Positions 25,344 through 35,537 of a DNA stretch of 64,000 nucleotides are shown piece after piece. The stretch is from contig NZ_MKVA01000002.1 in NCBI RefSeq assembly GCF_001899075.1, positions 144,765 through 208,764 on the forward strand. Reading direction: 5' to 3'. The translations under genes and the position numbers were made by a program. Position 1 is the stretch's first letter. Every line of letters starts with the position of its first letter. The stretch comes from Devosia sp. 67-54. GTDB lineage: Bacteria > Pseudomonadota > Alphaproteobacteria > Rhizobiales > Devosiaceae. The notes under the pieces were generated by a model. The model searched no databases. It was not told the DNA's origin and worked only from the letters and a program-made list of their open reading frames with translations.

Positions 25344-25625
25344 TTATGCGGCGCTGCCGGGCTTGGCGAGCGCGGTGACGGCAGCGGTGCTGTTCCGCCG
25401 CGCCGAGGCGTGGAAATTTTTCCAAATGTCGGTGTGACTCCGGGCCTTCGGAATCAAGTCCGAAATGTCCTCGTCGTCGGCGCTGCCACCGGCGGGAGGG
25501 GCGCCCTTCGCCGGCGGGATCAGGTCGGTCAACTGGTCGTCGGCAAGCGGGTGGCCGTACTCTGCGCGGAGCCGCTTAAGGGCGGCGGCGCGATCGTGTT
25601 CGGTGTACAAGGTCGGGGTTGTCAT
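25344..25625 (-). CDS. Hypothetical protein of the mobile element
   Basis: A 93-aa protein, MTTPTLYTEHDRAAALKRLR, with two similar acidic segments DQLTDLIPPAKG and EDISDLIPKARS, suggesting an internal DLIP repeat that might be a short docking motif. GGAG lies nine bases before the ATG; an upstream in-frame ATG at 25637 is the alternative. No known domain recognised. The gap 25203-25343 holds nothing evident. Confidence 0.45.
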   Translation of the reverse strand: MTTPTLYTEHDRAAALKRLRAEYGHPLADDQLTDLIPPAKGAPPAGGSADDEDISDLIPKARSHTDIWKNFHASARRNSTAAVTALAKPGSAA

Positions 25626-25860
25626 TTTCGTCTCCATCGTTGGCGCCCGTGGCGCGTTGAAGAAAAAGGGAGCGCCGAGGTGGGGCAATCTACAGACACC
25701 CCGGCGCTTAGTGCGCTGGCCCGACTGGCTCCCCGAGGACGAGGAAGAAGGCGCCCTGCTGCCCGCCATTGTCGGTCCGGTTGCGCGCCGCGGAGAAGGA
25801 AGAGGAGGACCCCGCGACGCGCTTTCGGCGGGTCACGACGCCGCCGAATTCGTTTTGCCG

Positions 25861-26919
25861 CTACGGCGCGATGCCGAGTAGCGCCTTGGCGCTCATTCGC
25901 GCCGGCGGCCTAATAAGAACGTCGTCCTGCTCGATGATGCCGATCAGATGAGCGGCCTCCTCCGCTTCGGCGGCGTCGATGGCGGCCTGCGCAATGCCAA
26001 GCTCCCTTCGCCGCTCGGCCGCGCTGAGTGTCAGCACGCCGCGCTGCTCACAGTCAGTGTATCGCCGGTCTAGTTGCTCGAAGAGGTCGTCTTCGATTCG
26101 CTCGCCGAGGAGAGACAAGAACATCGCCGCCACGTCTTCGGGTGCCGGCTCACTCCGGCCGGGGCCCCATTTGAGGTCCACGAGCGGGAGGCGAAGTGCG
26201 CCGGCGACGTGGCAATTCTGGATGCTGACATGGAGCGGAGTCTCAGCCCGAATGGCGCCGCGGAGCATCGCCTCCGCGGTCGCGCGGTCCACGACCGCCT
26301 CGGTGACCGCCTTGCGGCGGGCGTGTGCGGCCTCCGCGACCTTCGCGGCGTCGGCCATACTTTTGCGGCTCGGCTTGCCTGCGAACTGAAAAGGCTCGAT
26401 GTCAACGTTTTCCATAGCGAGTTTGGAGACGAGCGTCGTGGCCTCACCGGCTACGTCGGCCCACGATTTTGTGCCCGGCGCCGGCTGCGCCTTCTGTTGG
26501 AAATCGGTCAGGGTCTTCCGGGCCTTGGCGGTCGCGCGTTGCAACTTTTTGTAGTCGGACTCCAGCACATAGGGGCGCCGTTCGCCGCCGAGTAGAGAAC
26601 CACCCTCGGCCTCGGTTTCGGGGCCAGCGGCGGCGAGGTCGTTGACAACGGGCAAGCCCGAGGTCAAGGCCCTTTGGACGAAAGCGGCCTCGGCAGCTTC
26701 TGCGCGCTGCTTCGCTGCAACTAGGGCGTCATTCTGCATCAGGCGCGTCTGCGCGTCGGCCCCTCCGCGTTCGGCCAGTGTTTCGATGATGTCGAGGCGA
26801 TCATCGATGAAGCCGTGATCGAACAGGTAGGCGTCGATTTCGGGTTTGCGAATTCCATTCTGATACTCCTGCTCAAGGTGCCCCGGCGGGGGCGTTGTCC
26901 GGGGTCTAGCAGGGTTCAA
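25861..26919 (-). CDS. Hypothetical protein of the mobile element, helical
   Basis: A 352-aa protein rich in Ala, Glu and Lys with predicted helical stretches (ALVAAKQRAEAAEAAFVQRA, KLQRATAKARKTLTDFQQKA). No known domain or catalytic motif recognised. The start overlaps the stop of the upstream gene by four bases (ATGA), so the two are coupled. Such long coupled pairs before a D5 helicase are common in alphaproteobacterial satellite-like islands, but I cannot assign a role. Confidence 0.55.
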   Translation of the reverse strand: MNPARPRTTPPPGHLEQEYQNGIRKPEIDAYLFDHGFIDDRLDIIETLAERGGADAQTRLMQNDALVAAKQRAEAAEAAFVQRALTSGLPVVNDLAAAGPETEAEGGSLLGGERRPYVLESDYKKLQRATAKARKTLTDFQQKAQPAPGTKSWADVAGEATTLVSKLAMENVDIEPFQFAGKPSRKSMADAAKVAEAAHARRKAVTEAVVDRATAEAMLRGAIRAETPLHVSIQNCHVAGALRLPLVDLKWGPGRSEPAPEDVAAMFLSLLGERIEDDLFEQLDRRYTDCEQRGVLTLSAAERRRELGIAQAAIDAAEAEEAAHLIGIIEQDDVLIRPPARMSAKALLGIAP

Positions 26920-27806
26920 GAGATGGCCGCGGAGAGGTCCCCAAAAAACTGCATCCGGTCGTCATCATCGTCATCGATAGGAGGCTCACCGAACCGGCGT
27001 AGGTTGTCGTTGATGGCGAGCAAGAAGAGGGGCGAGTCTTCAAAGTCCGTATCGGACCGCTCGTCGGGAATGCGCCGAGGGTCAAATTCAAATTGGTCGT
27101 CCACCATGGCGAATGCCCGGACCGCAGCGCGCTCAATAAGAGCACGGCGTTCCTTGACGCCAGCGAGCGATAGGCCGGCATGCCCATGGCCGTTGCCGTC
27201 CAGCAGGCCAAGGGCACCGGCGAGGGCGAACAGGCATTCTATCGGCGGCGGCGTGCCTCGGCAGGCGTGTCCGTCGATGAGCAGTAGCAGCGCCCATTTG
27301 ACCTCCCTCGGCACGTTTGCGGGGTTCGCCGCGACGGCGCTGGCGACGCTGGCCGCCGCCTCGCGCTCCCTAGCTTTATCGAAGATGTGGTCTGCGGGAT
27401 GGACACGGCCGGCCTGCAATGCCGCTTTCAGCTTCTCCGCGCGAGACCCGAGCCCGAGGGCAAGGGGCAAGGTGGCAGCGAAGTCCACATTCGGCCAGCC
27501 ATCGCGGTCCCACCATGCCCTCATGGCGACCGCAAAGAGGTCAAGGGCTTTGGACTCATTGGCGACGCCAGCGGCAGGGGCGGCCCGCTCGTAGCGGGCC
27601 CGGATGCGGCGCGCGGCCGCCCGGAGCCCGCCCTCGTGGTCTACCCATAGGGAGGAAAAACCGGTGAGGTTTCGGGGCACGCCCTTGCCGCGGTCGTAAA
27701 TCGGCACGCGCGCCATCTCCATATCCCACCGCGAGACATGGGGGAGCCGGAAGCCCGCCGGCGCCGGCGGCAAAGCGGGCAGTGCGAGCGGGTCGTGGCG
27801 TGCCAT
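26916..27806 (-). CDS. Hypothetical protein of the mobile element
   Basis: A 296-aa protein, MARHDPLALPALPPAPAGFR, with ALDLFAVAMRAWWDRDGWPN, a hydrophobic helix VKWALLLLIDGHACRG and an acidic tail ending PPIDDDDDDRMQFFGD. No known domain recognised. Coupled to the downstream gene by ATGA and abutting the upstream gene's stop, so one operon: AlpA, 27807-28121, this gene, 25861-26919. Confidence 0.55.
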   Translation of the reverse strand: MARHDPLALPALPPAPAGFRLPHVSRWDMEMARVPIYDRGKGVPRNLTGFSSLWVDHEGGLRAAARRIRARYERAAPAAGVANESKALDLFAVAMRAWWDRDGWPNVDFAATLPLALGLGSRAEKLKAALQAGRVHPADHIFDKAREREAAASVASAVAANPANVPREVKWALLLLIDGHACRGTPPPIECLFALAGALGLLDGNGHGHAGLSLAGVKERRALIERAAVRAFAMVDDQFEFDPRRIPDERSDTDFEDSPLFLLAINDNLRRFGEPPIDDDDDDRMQFFGDLSAAIS

Positions 27807-28121
27807 TCAGTGCACCGTGTGCCCGACATCGACGGCGCCAAGGTCCCGAGCGATGGCCGCCATCGTGGCGGGCTCCGCAATCGGCGTAGCCTCGCCGGTC
27901 GGTGCCCATTCGGACACAAACACGAGCGCGCCGGTCGCAGCGTCGGCGACGATCAAGACGCCGTGCGCCCGGTAGCCCACCTCAAGGACAACTAGATAGC
28001 CGCCGAGCCGCGCCGTGCGCGCGACGACGCCCGCACAAAGGCTGTCGAACTGCGCACGGCGCGTGGTTGCGAGCCACCGGGCGAGCCTGCGCCGGAGCGC
28101 CACCGCATCGGCCCGCTTCAT
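27807..28121 (-). CDS. Hypothetical protein downstream of AlpA
   Basis: A 104-aa protein, MKRADAVALRRRLARWLATT, with YLVVLEVGYRAHGVLIVADA. The fold looks alpha/beta but I recognise no family. The ATG overlaps the AlpA stop by one base (TGATG). Confidence 0.5.
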   Translation of the reverse strand: MKRADAVALRRRLARWLATTRRAQFDSLCAGVVARTARLGGYLVVLEVGYRAHGVLIVADAATGALVFVSEWAPTGEATPIAEPATMAAIARDLGAVDVGHTVH

Positions 28122-28324
28122 CAGCCCACCTCCTCCGCCATCTGCTCCGCGATCCACTTCTCCACGCGGGAGAGCGGCCAAGCTTTGATGCGCATGCCCT
28201 TGATTCCGATGGGGCGGGGGAACGTGCCGGCGGCGACCATGGCGTAAAGAGTGGAGGTCGGAATGCCCGTCTTCTTCGAGACGGAGTGAATGCGAAGCAA
28301 CTCTTCGCCAGTGGCTTTGGGCAT
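28121..28324 (-). CDS. AlpA-family phage/island regulator (excisionase-like)
   Basis: A 67-aa MerR-like winged-helix protein: MPKATGEELLRIHSVSKKTG, then IPTSTLYAMVAAGTFPRPI and WPLSRVEKWIAEQM. The order recognition helix, FPRPI wing and W-x-x-x-x-V-x-x-W matches AlpA proteins, which activate integrase genes or act as excisionases in P4-like islands. It lies 173 bases downstream of the integrase, same strand. Confidence 0.85.
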   Translation of the reverse strand: MPKATGEELLRIHSVSKKTGIPTSTLYAMVAAGTFPRPIGIKGMRIKAWPLSRVEKWIAEQMAEEVG

Positions 28325-28497
28325 GGATTTGACTCCGGTTTGGTGGCGCCGGACGGCGCGCTTGGAAAACCATCGTCTTCCCTTAATCACCACGAATATC
28401 CCGGCGTCTAGAGTCCCACGTCCTCTCAGAAGCATTTTGGCCCTCCACCACGTCGAAGCAGTAGAGGGCCGTTCTGACAACTAGTTGACAATGTGGT

Positions 28498-29736
28498 CTA
28501 GGCGGCGATTGCCTCGGGCTCGTCATCGGCAACGGCGCCCTTGGGCAGGACGTAGGCCGCCCAAGCTTCCATGAGACGCCGCCGCCGCTCCAAGGCATCG
28601 CCGCGGCGATAGGCGCGCTCGGTGGCGTTGCCCACCACATGAGCGAGCGCAGCTTCGGCAATCTCGCTGGCGAAGTCGGTCTCCTCGCCCACCCAATCGC
28701 GGAACGATGAGCGGAAGCCATGGACCGTCACGTCCACCTTGAGGCGGCGGAGCAGCATGGTCATCGACATGCCCGACATCGGGCGGTCCGCCTTGGCACC
28801 GGGGAAGAGGAGGTCCGTGCCCATGGCCTCGCGAGCGTCGGCGGTGAGGTCGAGGATTTCGAGCATGCGGTCCGTGAGCGGCGCCCGATGCTCGCGGCCG
28901 GCCTTCATGCGCGCCGCGGGGATCGTCCATACCTTCGCCTCGCGGTCTATCTCCGGGAGCCGGGCGTGAAGCGCCTCGGTGGTGCGGCTCGCGGCCAATA
29001 TGGTCCACTCCAAGGCGAGCGCCGCCATCGACGGCTGGCCGTGTAGCCGCGCGACCAAGCCGGGCACCTCGGCATAGGGCAAGGCCCGATGGTGGCCGCG
29101 GGTGAGCTTCTGGCGCTTGGACAGCAGCGCGGCGAGGTGGCCCTTCCACCGGGCAGGATTCTCGCCGGTACGAAGGCCGCGGACGCGAGCAGCATCAAGG
29201 ACCCGCTCGATACGGCCCCGGACGCGCGACGCCGTCTCGGGCAGGGTGCCCCAAATGGGGCGGAGCACTGCCAACACCTCGTCGGTGCCAATGTCGGGGA
29301 GCGCCTTGTCCCGGATCGAGATGCAATAGCCGGTGTCCGACCACTCGCCCGTCTCTGCGTCCCGCTGGACCGACAACGAGGTGCGCCATTGCGCCTTGTG
29401 GACCTCGTTGCGGAAGCCGGACTCGATGGAGTTGACCACTTCCTCGGCGAACGTGCCGAAAGTGTAGGTGGCGGCCTCCTCGGCGCCCTTGGAGGCTTTC
29501 CGCGCCTCGATTGGGTTGATGCCGTCACGGACCGAGCGCCGGGCCTCACCGGCCGCCTCCCGAGCCTCGGCAAGGGAAACGTCGCCCGTGCGCTTGCCTT
29601 GCCAGAAGAAGATAAAGCTCCACCGCTTGGCGCCGGTGGACGTGACCACCAGATAGAGCCCTTCGCCGTCCGCGTGCATGCCGGCCTTCGCGTTCAGCAC
29701 GCCGCGCGCCGTCAACCGATTTGACAATCTAGCCAT
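28498..29736 (-). CDS. Tyrosine recombinase/integrase (P4-type)
   Basis: A 412-aa site-specific integrase. The N-terminal arm-binding DUF4102-like region reads LTARGVLNAKAGMHADGEGL then LYLVVTSTGAKRWSFIF. The catalytic domain shows R in LAASRTTEALHAR, HGFRSSFRDW (H-x-x-R), and LAHVVGNATERAYRRGDAL with the second His and the nucleophile Tyr. All residues for strand exchange are present, so it is probably active. Its start is about 155 bases from the right attachment copy and it reads into the element. It is on the side away from the tRNA gene, where many tRNA-targeting integrases lie. Confidence 0.93.
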   Translation of the reverse strand: MARLSNRLTARGVLNAKAGMHADGEGLYLVVTSTGAKRWSFIFFWQGKRTGDVSLAEAREAAGEARRSVRDGINPIEARKASKGAEEAATYTFGTFAEEVVNSIESGFRNEVHKAQWRTSLSVQRDAETGEWSDTGYCISIRDKALPDIGTDEVLAVLRPIWGTLPETASRVRGRIERVLDAARVRGLRTGENPARWKGHLAALLSKRQKLTRGHHRALPYAEVPGLVARLHGQPSMAALALEWTILAASRTTEALHARLPEIDREAKVWTIPAARMKAGREHRAPLTDRMLEILDLTADAREAMGTDLLFPGAKADRPMSGMSMTMLLRRLKVDVTVHGFRSSFRDWVGEETDFASEIAEAALAHVVGNATERAYRRGDALERRRRLMEAWAAYVLPKGAVADDEPEAIAA

Positions 29737-29753
29737 GACCTAACTCCTACTCA

Positions 29754-29772
29754 CCCTAAGTTTGACCCTAAG
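29754..29772. repeat. 19-bp direct repeat, right copy (integrase arm-type site candidate)
   Basis: CCCTAAGTTTGACCCTAAG, identical to 16789-16807, 17 bases upstream of the integrase start codon and about 120 bases from the att core. Its location at the integrase promoter also allows autoregulation. Confidence 0.65.
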
Positions 29773-29853
29773 TCGCACCTCGGATTGTAGTGGAATGGGC
29801 TAGAGCGCGTAAGAGGGGTAGGTGAGCTAAGATATTGATTGGACTCGTCAATT

Positions 29854-29873
29854 TAGAGCTTGCTAGAGCTTGT
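29854..29873. repeat. Tandem 10-bp repeat near the right attachment site
   Basis: TAGAGCTTGC directly followed by TAGAGCTTGT, with a further CTAGAGC upstream near 29800. It lies between the arm-type repeat and the att core, a place where Xis or integrase accessory sites are expected. No gene is visible from 29773 to 29906. Confidence 0.45.
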
Positions 29874-29892
29874 CAGAGTGCTGCCCGTAGGT

Positions 29893-29906
29893 CTCCCTCT
29901 CCGCCA
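29893..29906. other. attR core (14-bp copy of tRNA-Ser 3' end)
   Basis: CTCCCTCTCCGCCA, identical to 6589-6602. Past it, a plus-strand frame reads ...DEQFLRLAVTTVAGLVQASL then stops at about 29984. It resembles the C-terminal tail of a TetR-type regulator and may be a gene remnant displaced by the insertion. This part is weak. Confidence 0.75.
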
Positions 29907-29993
29907 TTCTCCGATATCGACGAGCAGTTTCTGCGGCTGGCGGTCACGACCGTAGCCGGGCTCGTGCAGGCGAGCCTGATTTGAGGATCGAGG

Positions 29994-31102
<1,109 letters not shown>

Positions 31103-31103
<1 letters not shown>

Positions 31104-33676
31104 CAGCCGAGCTCCGCCGCGTCGCCGGCGCGCAACGCCGAGACCGCACTGGCCGTGCCGTCGACGCTGACGGTGACGGCCGGCAGCGCGCCGCCGAGGA
31201 CGCGCAGCGTGCGCATGCCGTCGCGGCTCTCGAGCTCGCCCCAGGCGTTGCCCGCAGACCAGATCACGCAATAGTCGCCGCTCGCCTTGGGAGCGAAGCT
31301 CAGCGTCTTGTCGACGAGATCGGCAGAAAATCCCGACCAGGCATTCATCAGCTGCCAGGCCGACATCGAGCGCGCATAGTAGGATCCGCACTCGATATCG
31401 TTGAACGGATTGCGGCGGGCGCCGTCGTGGCGGCGGCGCACCGACCGCACCACGTCGAGGCCCTCCGCCACCAGACCGTGCATGATCATGTGCGAGGCCG
31501 ACGCGTATTCGATGCCGGTCCACACTTCCTCGGCATAGGGCGCCGCCACCATCGGCTGGCGCGTGCCTTGCGGATAGGTGGCGATCAGCAGGCCACCCTC
31601 GTCCTCGAAAGCGTAGTTGCGGCACGGATTGAAATGATCGTCCATGCTCTTGCGGTAGTTTTCGTCATAGACGGCACGCAGCGCCGAGCCGACCTTGTCC
31701 TTGTCGAGAAAAAGACCAAGCCCGGCCACCTCGGCATGCCACTGGCCGAGGATCTGGTCGGCGATGCAGCCTTCGGCGAACTGGTACTTGATCTCGCCAT
31801 GCTCATCCGACCAGTAGGCGGACATGAAGCTGTCGGCGAGCACCCCCGCATTGCGGCCGGTATCGAAGGCGGTGAGCACCGATTTGTCGTCGAGGTCGAT
31901 GGCCTGGATGAAGTAGCGGCCGTTGTAGAGCGTGTCATCGACATAGCGGGCGCCTGCCTTGCCCAGCCGCGCGCACTTTTCCGCCATCGCGCCGTCGCCC
32001 ACCGCTTCAGCCATCTTCGCCATCGCGAGCAGCGCGGCGACGTAGATGGTGCCGAGCCAGGAATTGGGGCCGAAGAGCTCCATGTCGAGGGTCTGGTGCT
32101 GGCGGCCGGACAGGATGCCGGTCTCTTCCGGGTCCCAGCGGTCTGGATTGTCGGCGCTCCAGGCATATTCCATGGCGCGCACCATCCTGGGCCACCAGTT
32201 CTTCAGCCAGGCGGTGTCGCCCGACAGCCGCCACTCGCGGTAGGTCTTGACGATGGCGCCGAAGTGCCCGTCGGCGCACGGGCCGATGATATCGAGGCCG
32301 CTGCCCAGCGGCAGCTTCTGCCGGAAGGTCAGGCCGCCATTGGGCTGCTGGTTGTAGAGCCACTCGGTCTCGCGCAGCGTGCGCTCGAGCGCCGGAAACA
32401 GATGGCTCAGCGCCTGCTGGTAGTTCCACACATGCGTGCACGAGCCTTCGCAGGAGCCATCGAGCCGGTGCAGGCCCTCCCAGCCCCAGAGCTCGCCATT
32501 CTGCAGCCGGATGACGGTCGCGGTGCGGAGCAGCGCCAGCGTCGCGGTGGCGGCGTCGGTGATCGGCGCCGGCGTCGTGGCGCTGAACAGGCTGTCGCGG
32601 AAGGCGATGGTTTCGCCGGCAAGGGCGTCCCAGCGGGCAAAGGCATCGCGCGCCGTGGCGAGCGAATCCGCCCATTGCGTGGAATAGTAGTTGGTCCACA
32701 GCGGGGTCGCAACGTTGGGAGGCTGGCTGTCCGGCTTGCTGCGATAGGCCCAGTAGATGTCGCCCCTCGGAAAGTTCCAGGCAATGACGAAGCGCACGGT
32801 GCGGCTCTCGCCGGCCGGCACGCTGACCCTGGCGGCGAGGGTGCCGTGTTCGGGGAACACCTGCATGTGCCTGGTGGTGCGCGGTCCGTCATAGGTGCGC
32901 TCGGGCAGCGGCCCGGGCTTGGCGAAGTCCTTCCAGTAGAGCGTCAGATCGTCGAACCACTGGCCGCGATAGTGGTGGTCCTGGTGCTGCACGTCCGCCG
33001 CATCGGTGGCGATGGTGAGGTCGCCGCGGTCGGCCTCGGCTTCGCCGGGGTCGGACGAGGTCATGCGCAGCGCCGAGACGCCGCCAGCCTCGCTGAAGCC
33101 GTGGACGCCGGAATTGTTGCGGTAATTCCCGAGCGTGCCGGCAAGCGTGTAGTCGATCGGCTTGTCGGTGCTGTTGTGGAGCTCGAACACGAACATCGCC
33201 GCCGGCATCGACGAGTCGCGGTCATTGTGCGGAATGAATGGCGACAGCGCGGTGAGCCGCACCGCGCCGGGGAAGCGGGCATCGCGGAAAACGAGATCGG
33301 CGGTCGGGAAACGGCCATAGAACCCGACGTCGCGGAAGTGCGGCAGGCCGACCAGCGATTGCCGCATGGCGCCGTGGCCGAAGCCGTCGAACATGGGTCG
33401 CAGCCCGGGGCCGCCCGATGGGTTCTCGTCATAGGGGCCGTTGAGCACGCGGGCGTCGAGCAGCTTGCCGTCCTGCTCGGCCTTGACGGCGAAATGCGAG
33501 TAGCCATTGAACCCCTGCAGTGCCGGCCGGTTGCGGACCGACCAGTCGACGAGCCGCCCCGAGCCGGAGATCGCAAAGCCGCCGGCGCCGATGCCGCCCA
33601 GCGGAAAGCGCACATAGCGCGACCGCTCGCCGAGATAGGCGAACTGCGGATCGATGGCGCTCAGATCATCCCACAT
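31103..33676 (-). CDS. GH116 family glycosidase (GBA2/SSO1353-like)
   Basis: An 857-aa cytoplasmic glycoside hydrolase (no signal peptide). The N-terminal beta-sandwich half starts with RYVRFPLGGIGAGGFAISGS and HFAVKAEQ, as in DUF608/GH116_N. The (alpha/alpha)6 half contains CTHVWNYQQALSHLFPALER, the nucleophile region HQTLDMELFGPNSWLGT (Glu) and AEGCIADQILGQWHAE (probable acid/base Asp). The family includes human bile-acid beta-glucosidase and archaeal beta-glucosidase/xylosidase. It lies between the permeases and the ATPase, so it likely hydrolyses the imported glycoside. Length is normal for the family. Confidence 0.9.
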
Positions 33677-33695
33677 AACAAAACCCTGGTTGGAA

Positions 33696-34541
33696 CTAGT
33701 TTCTGATGCCCGACATCGTGACGCCTTCGATCACAAATTTCTGGGCGAGAAGGAAGAGCAGGATCACCGGCAGCACCGACATGCTCATCGCCGCCATCAC
33801 CACCGACAGATTGCCCGACTGCAGATAGCCGCGCAGGATGTCCATCGCGAGCGGCAGCGTCATCGCGTTCTGCTGGCCGAGCAGCACCTTGGCCTGGAAA
33901 TAGTAGTTCCAGGTCTGCGTGAAGGTGATGATGCCGAGCGCCGACAGCGCCGGCCGCAATTGCGGCAGGCTGATACGCCAGAAGATCTTCCAATAGCCGG
34001 CGCCGTCCATCAGCGCCGCCTCCTCGAGCACCTTGGGCTGGCTCAGCATGAACTGCCGCATCAGGAACACCCCGAAGCTCGAGGTCAGATACATCAGCGC
34101 CAGCCCGATCGGCTTGTTGATCAGCCCGATCTTGGCGAAGCCGAGGAAGATCGGCAGGATCGTCACCTGCGCCGGGAACATCAGCCCGACGAGCAGAATG
34201 AAGAACAGCGTGTCGCGGCCCTTGAAGCTGAGCCGCGAGAACGCGAATGCCGCCAGCGTGCAGGTGATCAACTGGCCCACCGTGACGATCACCGCGATCT
34301 CCACCGAATTGATGTAGATCTGCAGGAACGGCACGCTGGAGTTCAGTACCGCCGCGTAATTGCTGAGGTCGAACGTCGTGGGAAAAAAGCTCGGCGGCAT
34401 CTTGTAGGCGTCGGCGACCGGCCGGAACGACATCGAGATCAGCCAGGCGAACGGCAGCAGCATGAAGATGCCGAGCACCGCCATCACCACGATGATGGCC
34501 CAGTCGACCCAGCGCGCGGCCTGTCGTGTGGTGATCCCCAT
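33696..34541 (-). CDS. Sugar ABC transporter permease (MalG/UgpE-like)
   Basis: A 281-aa inner-membrane permease with six predicted helices, e.g. WAIIVVMAVLGIFMLLPFAW and ALSALGIITFTQTWNYYF. The EAA loop contacting the ATPase reads EEAALMDGAGYWKIFWRISL. The start MGITTRQAARW was chosen because upstream residues in the open frame are read-through of the companion permease. Eleven bases after it. Confidence 0.93.
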   Translation of the reverse strand: MGITTRQAARWVDWAIIVVMAVLGIFMLLPFAWLISMSFRPVADAYKMPPSFFPTTFDLSNYAAVLNSSVPFLQIYINSVEIAVIVTVGQLITCTLAAFAFSRLSFKGRDTLFFILLVGLMFPAQVTILPIFLGFAKIGLINKPIGLALMYLTSSFGVFLMRQFMLSQPKVLEEAALMDGAGYWKIFWRISLPQLRPALSALGIITFTQTWNYYFQAKVLLGQQNAMTLPLAMDILRGYLQSGNLSVVMAAMSMSVLPVILLFLLAQKFVIEGVTMSGIRN

Positions 34542-34552
34542 GACCCGCTCCC

Positions 34553-35452
34553 TCAGTACCGCACCAGCCGGCGCGAGAGCAGAAGCTGCACGCCGGTGAT
34601 GATCAGGATGACGACGGTCATGACGACCGCGACCGAGGCGCCGTAGCCGATCTGGAAGCTGCCGAACGCCTGCTCGACGATGTTGATCGACATCGAGCGC
34701 GTCGCATCGCCGGGCCCGCCCTTGGTGAGGATCCAGATCGATTCGTAGACCTGCAGCGCGCCGATCGAGGCGTAGACGATGGCGAAAAACACCACCGGCG
34801 AGATCCATGGCAGCGTAATGCGCCAGAACCGACGCCACGGCGAGGTGCCATCCATGATCGCTGCTTCCATGATGTTCCTGGGCACACCCTGCAGCGCCGC
34901 GATGAAGATGATCATGAAGAAGCCGGTGTTCTTCCACACGTCCATGAAGACGATGGACGGCATGGCGTTCTGCGCCGAGGTGAGCCAGCGCACGGTCGGC
35001 AGGCCCAGATGAGCGAGGTAGTAGTTGAAGATGCCGGCATCCTGAAAGAAATAGCCCCAGACAATGGCGACGAACGCCGCCGCGATGATGACCGGCAGGA
35101 AGAATGCCAGCCGGAAGAAGTAGAGCAGCCAGCCGGGCATCGCGCGGTTGAGCGCCAGCGCCAGCAGCAGGCCGACGCTGACGTTGCCGGTGACCGCCAT
35201 CGCGGTGAAGCGCAGCGTGTTCCAGAAGATTTGCACCGAGCGCGGATCGGTGAAGAAGCGCTTGAAATTGTCGAAGCCGACCCAGTGCGAGCCGAGTTGC
35301 GGATCGTAATAGGCGAAGCTGAGGACGACCGTGACGATCACCGGCGCCAGGACGAATGTCAGGTAGAGCACCATCGCTGGAAAGATGAAGAGATATCCGG
35401 CGCGGGCCTGCTGGCTGCGAAGCTCGGATCTGGGTGCGGCGGTGTCGGTCAT
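34553..35452 (-). CDS. Sugar ABC transporter permease (MalF/UgpA-like)
   Basis: A 299-aa inner-membrane permease. It begins MTDTAAPRSELRSQQARAGY, then YLFIFPAMVLYLTFVLAPVI (first helix) and five more helices. The EAA loop is MEAAIMDGTSPWRRFWRIT. It pairs with the MalG-like subunit downstream as a heterodimeric channel. Confidence 0.93.
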   Translation of the reverse strand: MTDTAAPRSELRSQQARAGYLFIFPAMVLYLTFVLAPVIVTVVLSFAYYDPQLGSHWVGFDNFKRFFTDPRSVQIFWNTLRFTAMAVTGNVSVGLLLALALNRAMPGWLLYFFRLAFFLPVIIAAAFVAIVWGYFFQDAGIFNYYLAHLGLPTVRWLTSAQNAMPSIVFMDVWKNTGFFMIIFIAALQGVPRNIMEAAIMDGTSPWRRFWRITLPWISPVVFFAIVYASIGALQVYESIWILTKGGPGDATRSMSINIVEQAFGSFQIGYGASVAVVMTVVILIITGVQLLLSRRLVRY

Positions 35453-35537
35453 GGTCTGGAGCAGATCCCGTTCAGACAAGAGGGCGCGCCTGCGGGGCAA
35501 GCGCGCCCACTCTAGCGGTCCGGGAGGAGCGCTTGAA

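Larger units (their letters stand above)
6589..29906. mobile_element. Genomic island integrated at tRNA-Ser(CGA), probably composite
   Basis: A roughly 23.3-kb insert between the 3' end of tRNA-Ser (14-bp CTCCCTCTCCGCCA, 6589-6602) and an identical 14-bp copy at 29893-29906. It holds a P4-type tyrosine integrase at the right end, an AlpA-type regulator, a D5/SF3 helicase, a sigma factor, a HUH-like Rep candidate, a restriction cluster and a nucleotidyltransferase/nuclease pair. A 19-bp direct repeat occurs at 16789-16807 and again at 29754-29772. This suggests the integrase-bearing element spans only about 16.7-29.9 kb and that 6.6-16.7 kb is a second, older or tandem insert without its own integrase. 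Core functions resume on both sides. Confidence 0.85.

Noticed and set aside
31427-33706. 759-residue open frame on the plus strand opposite GH116
   Set aside because: No recognisable motif; antisense to a clear GH116 enzyme with conserved catalytic segments.
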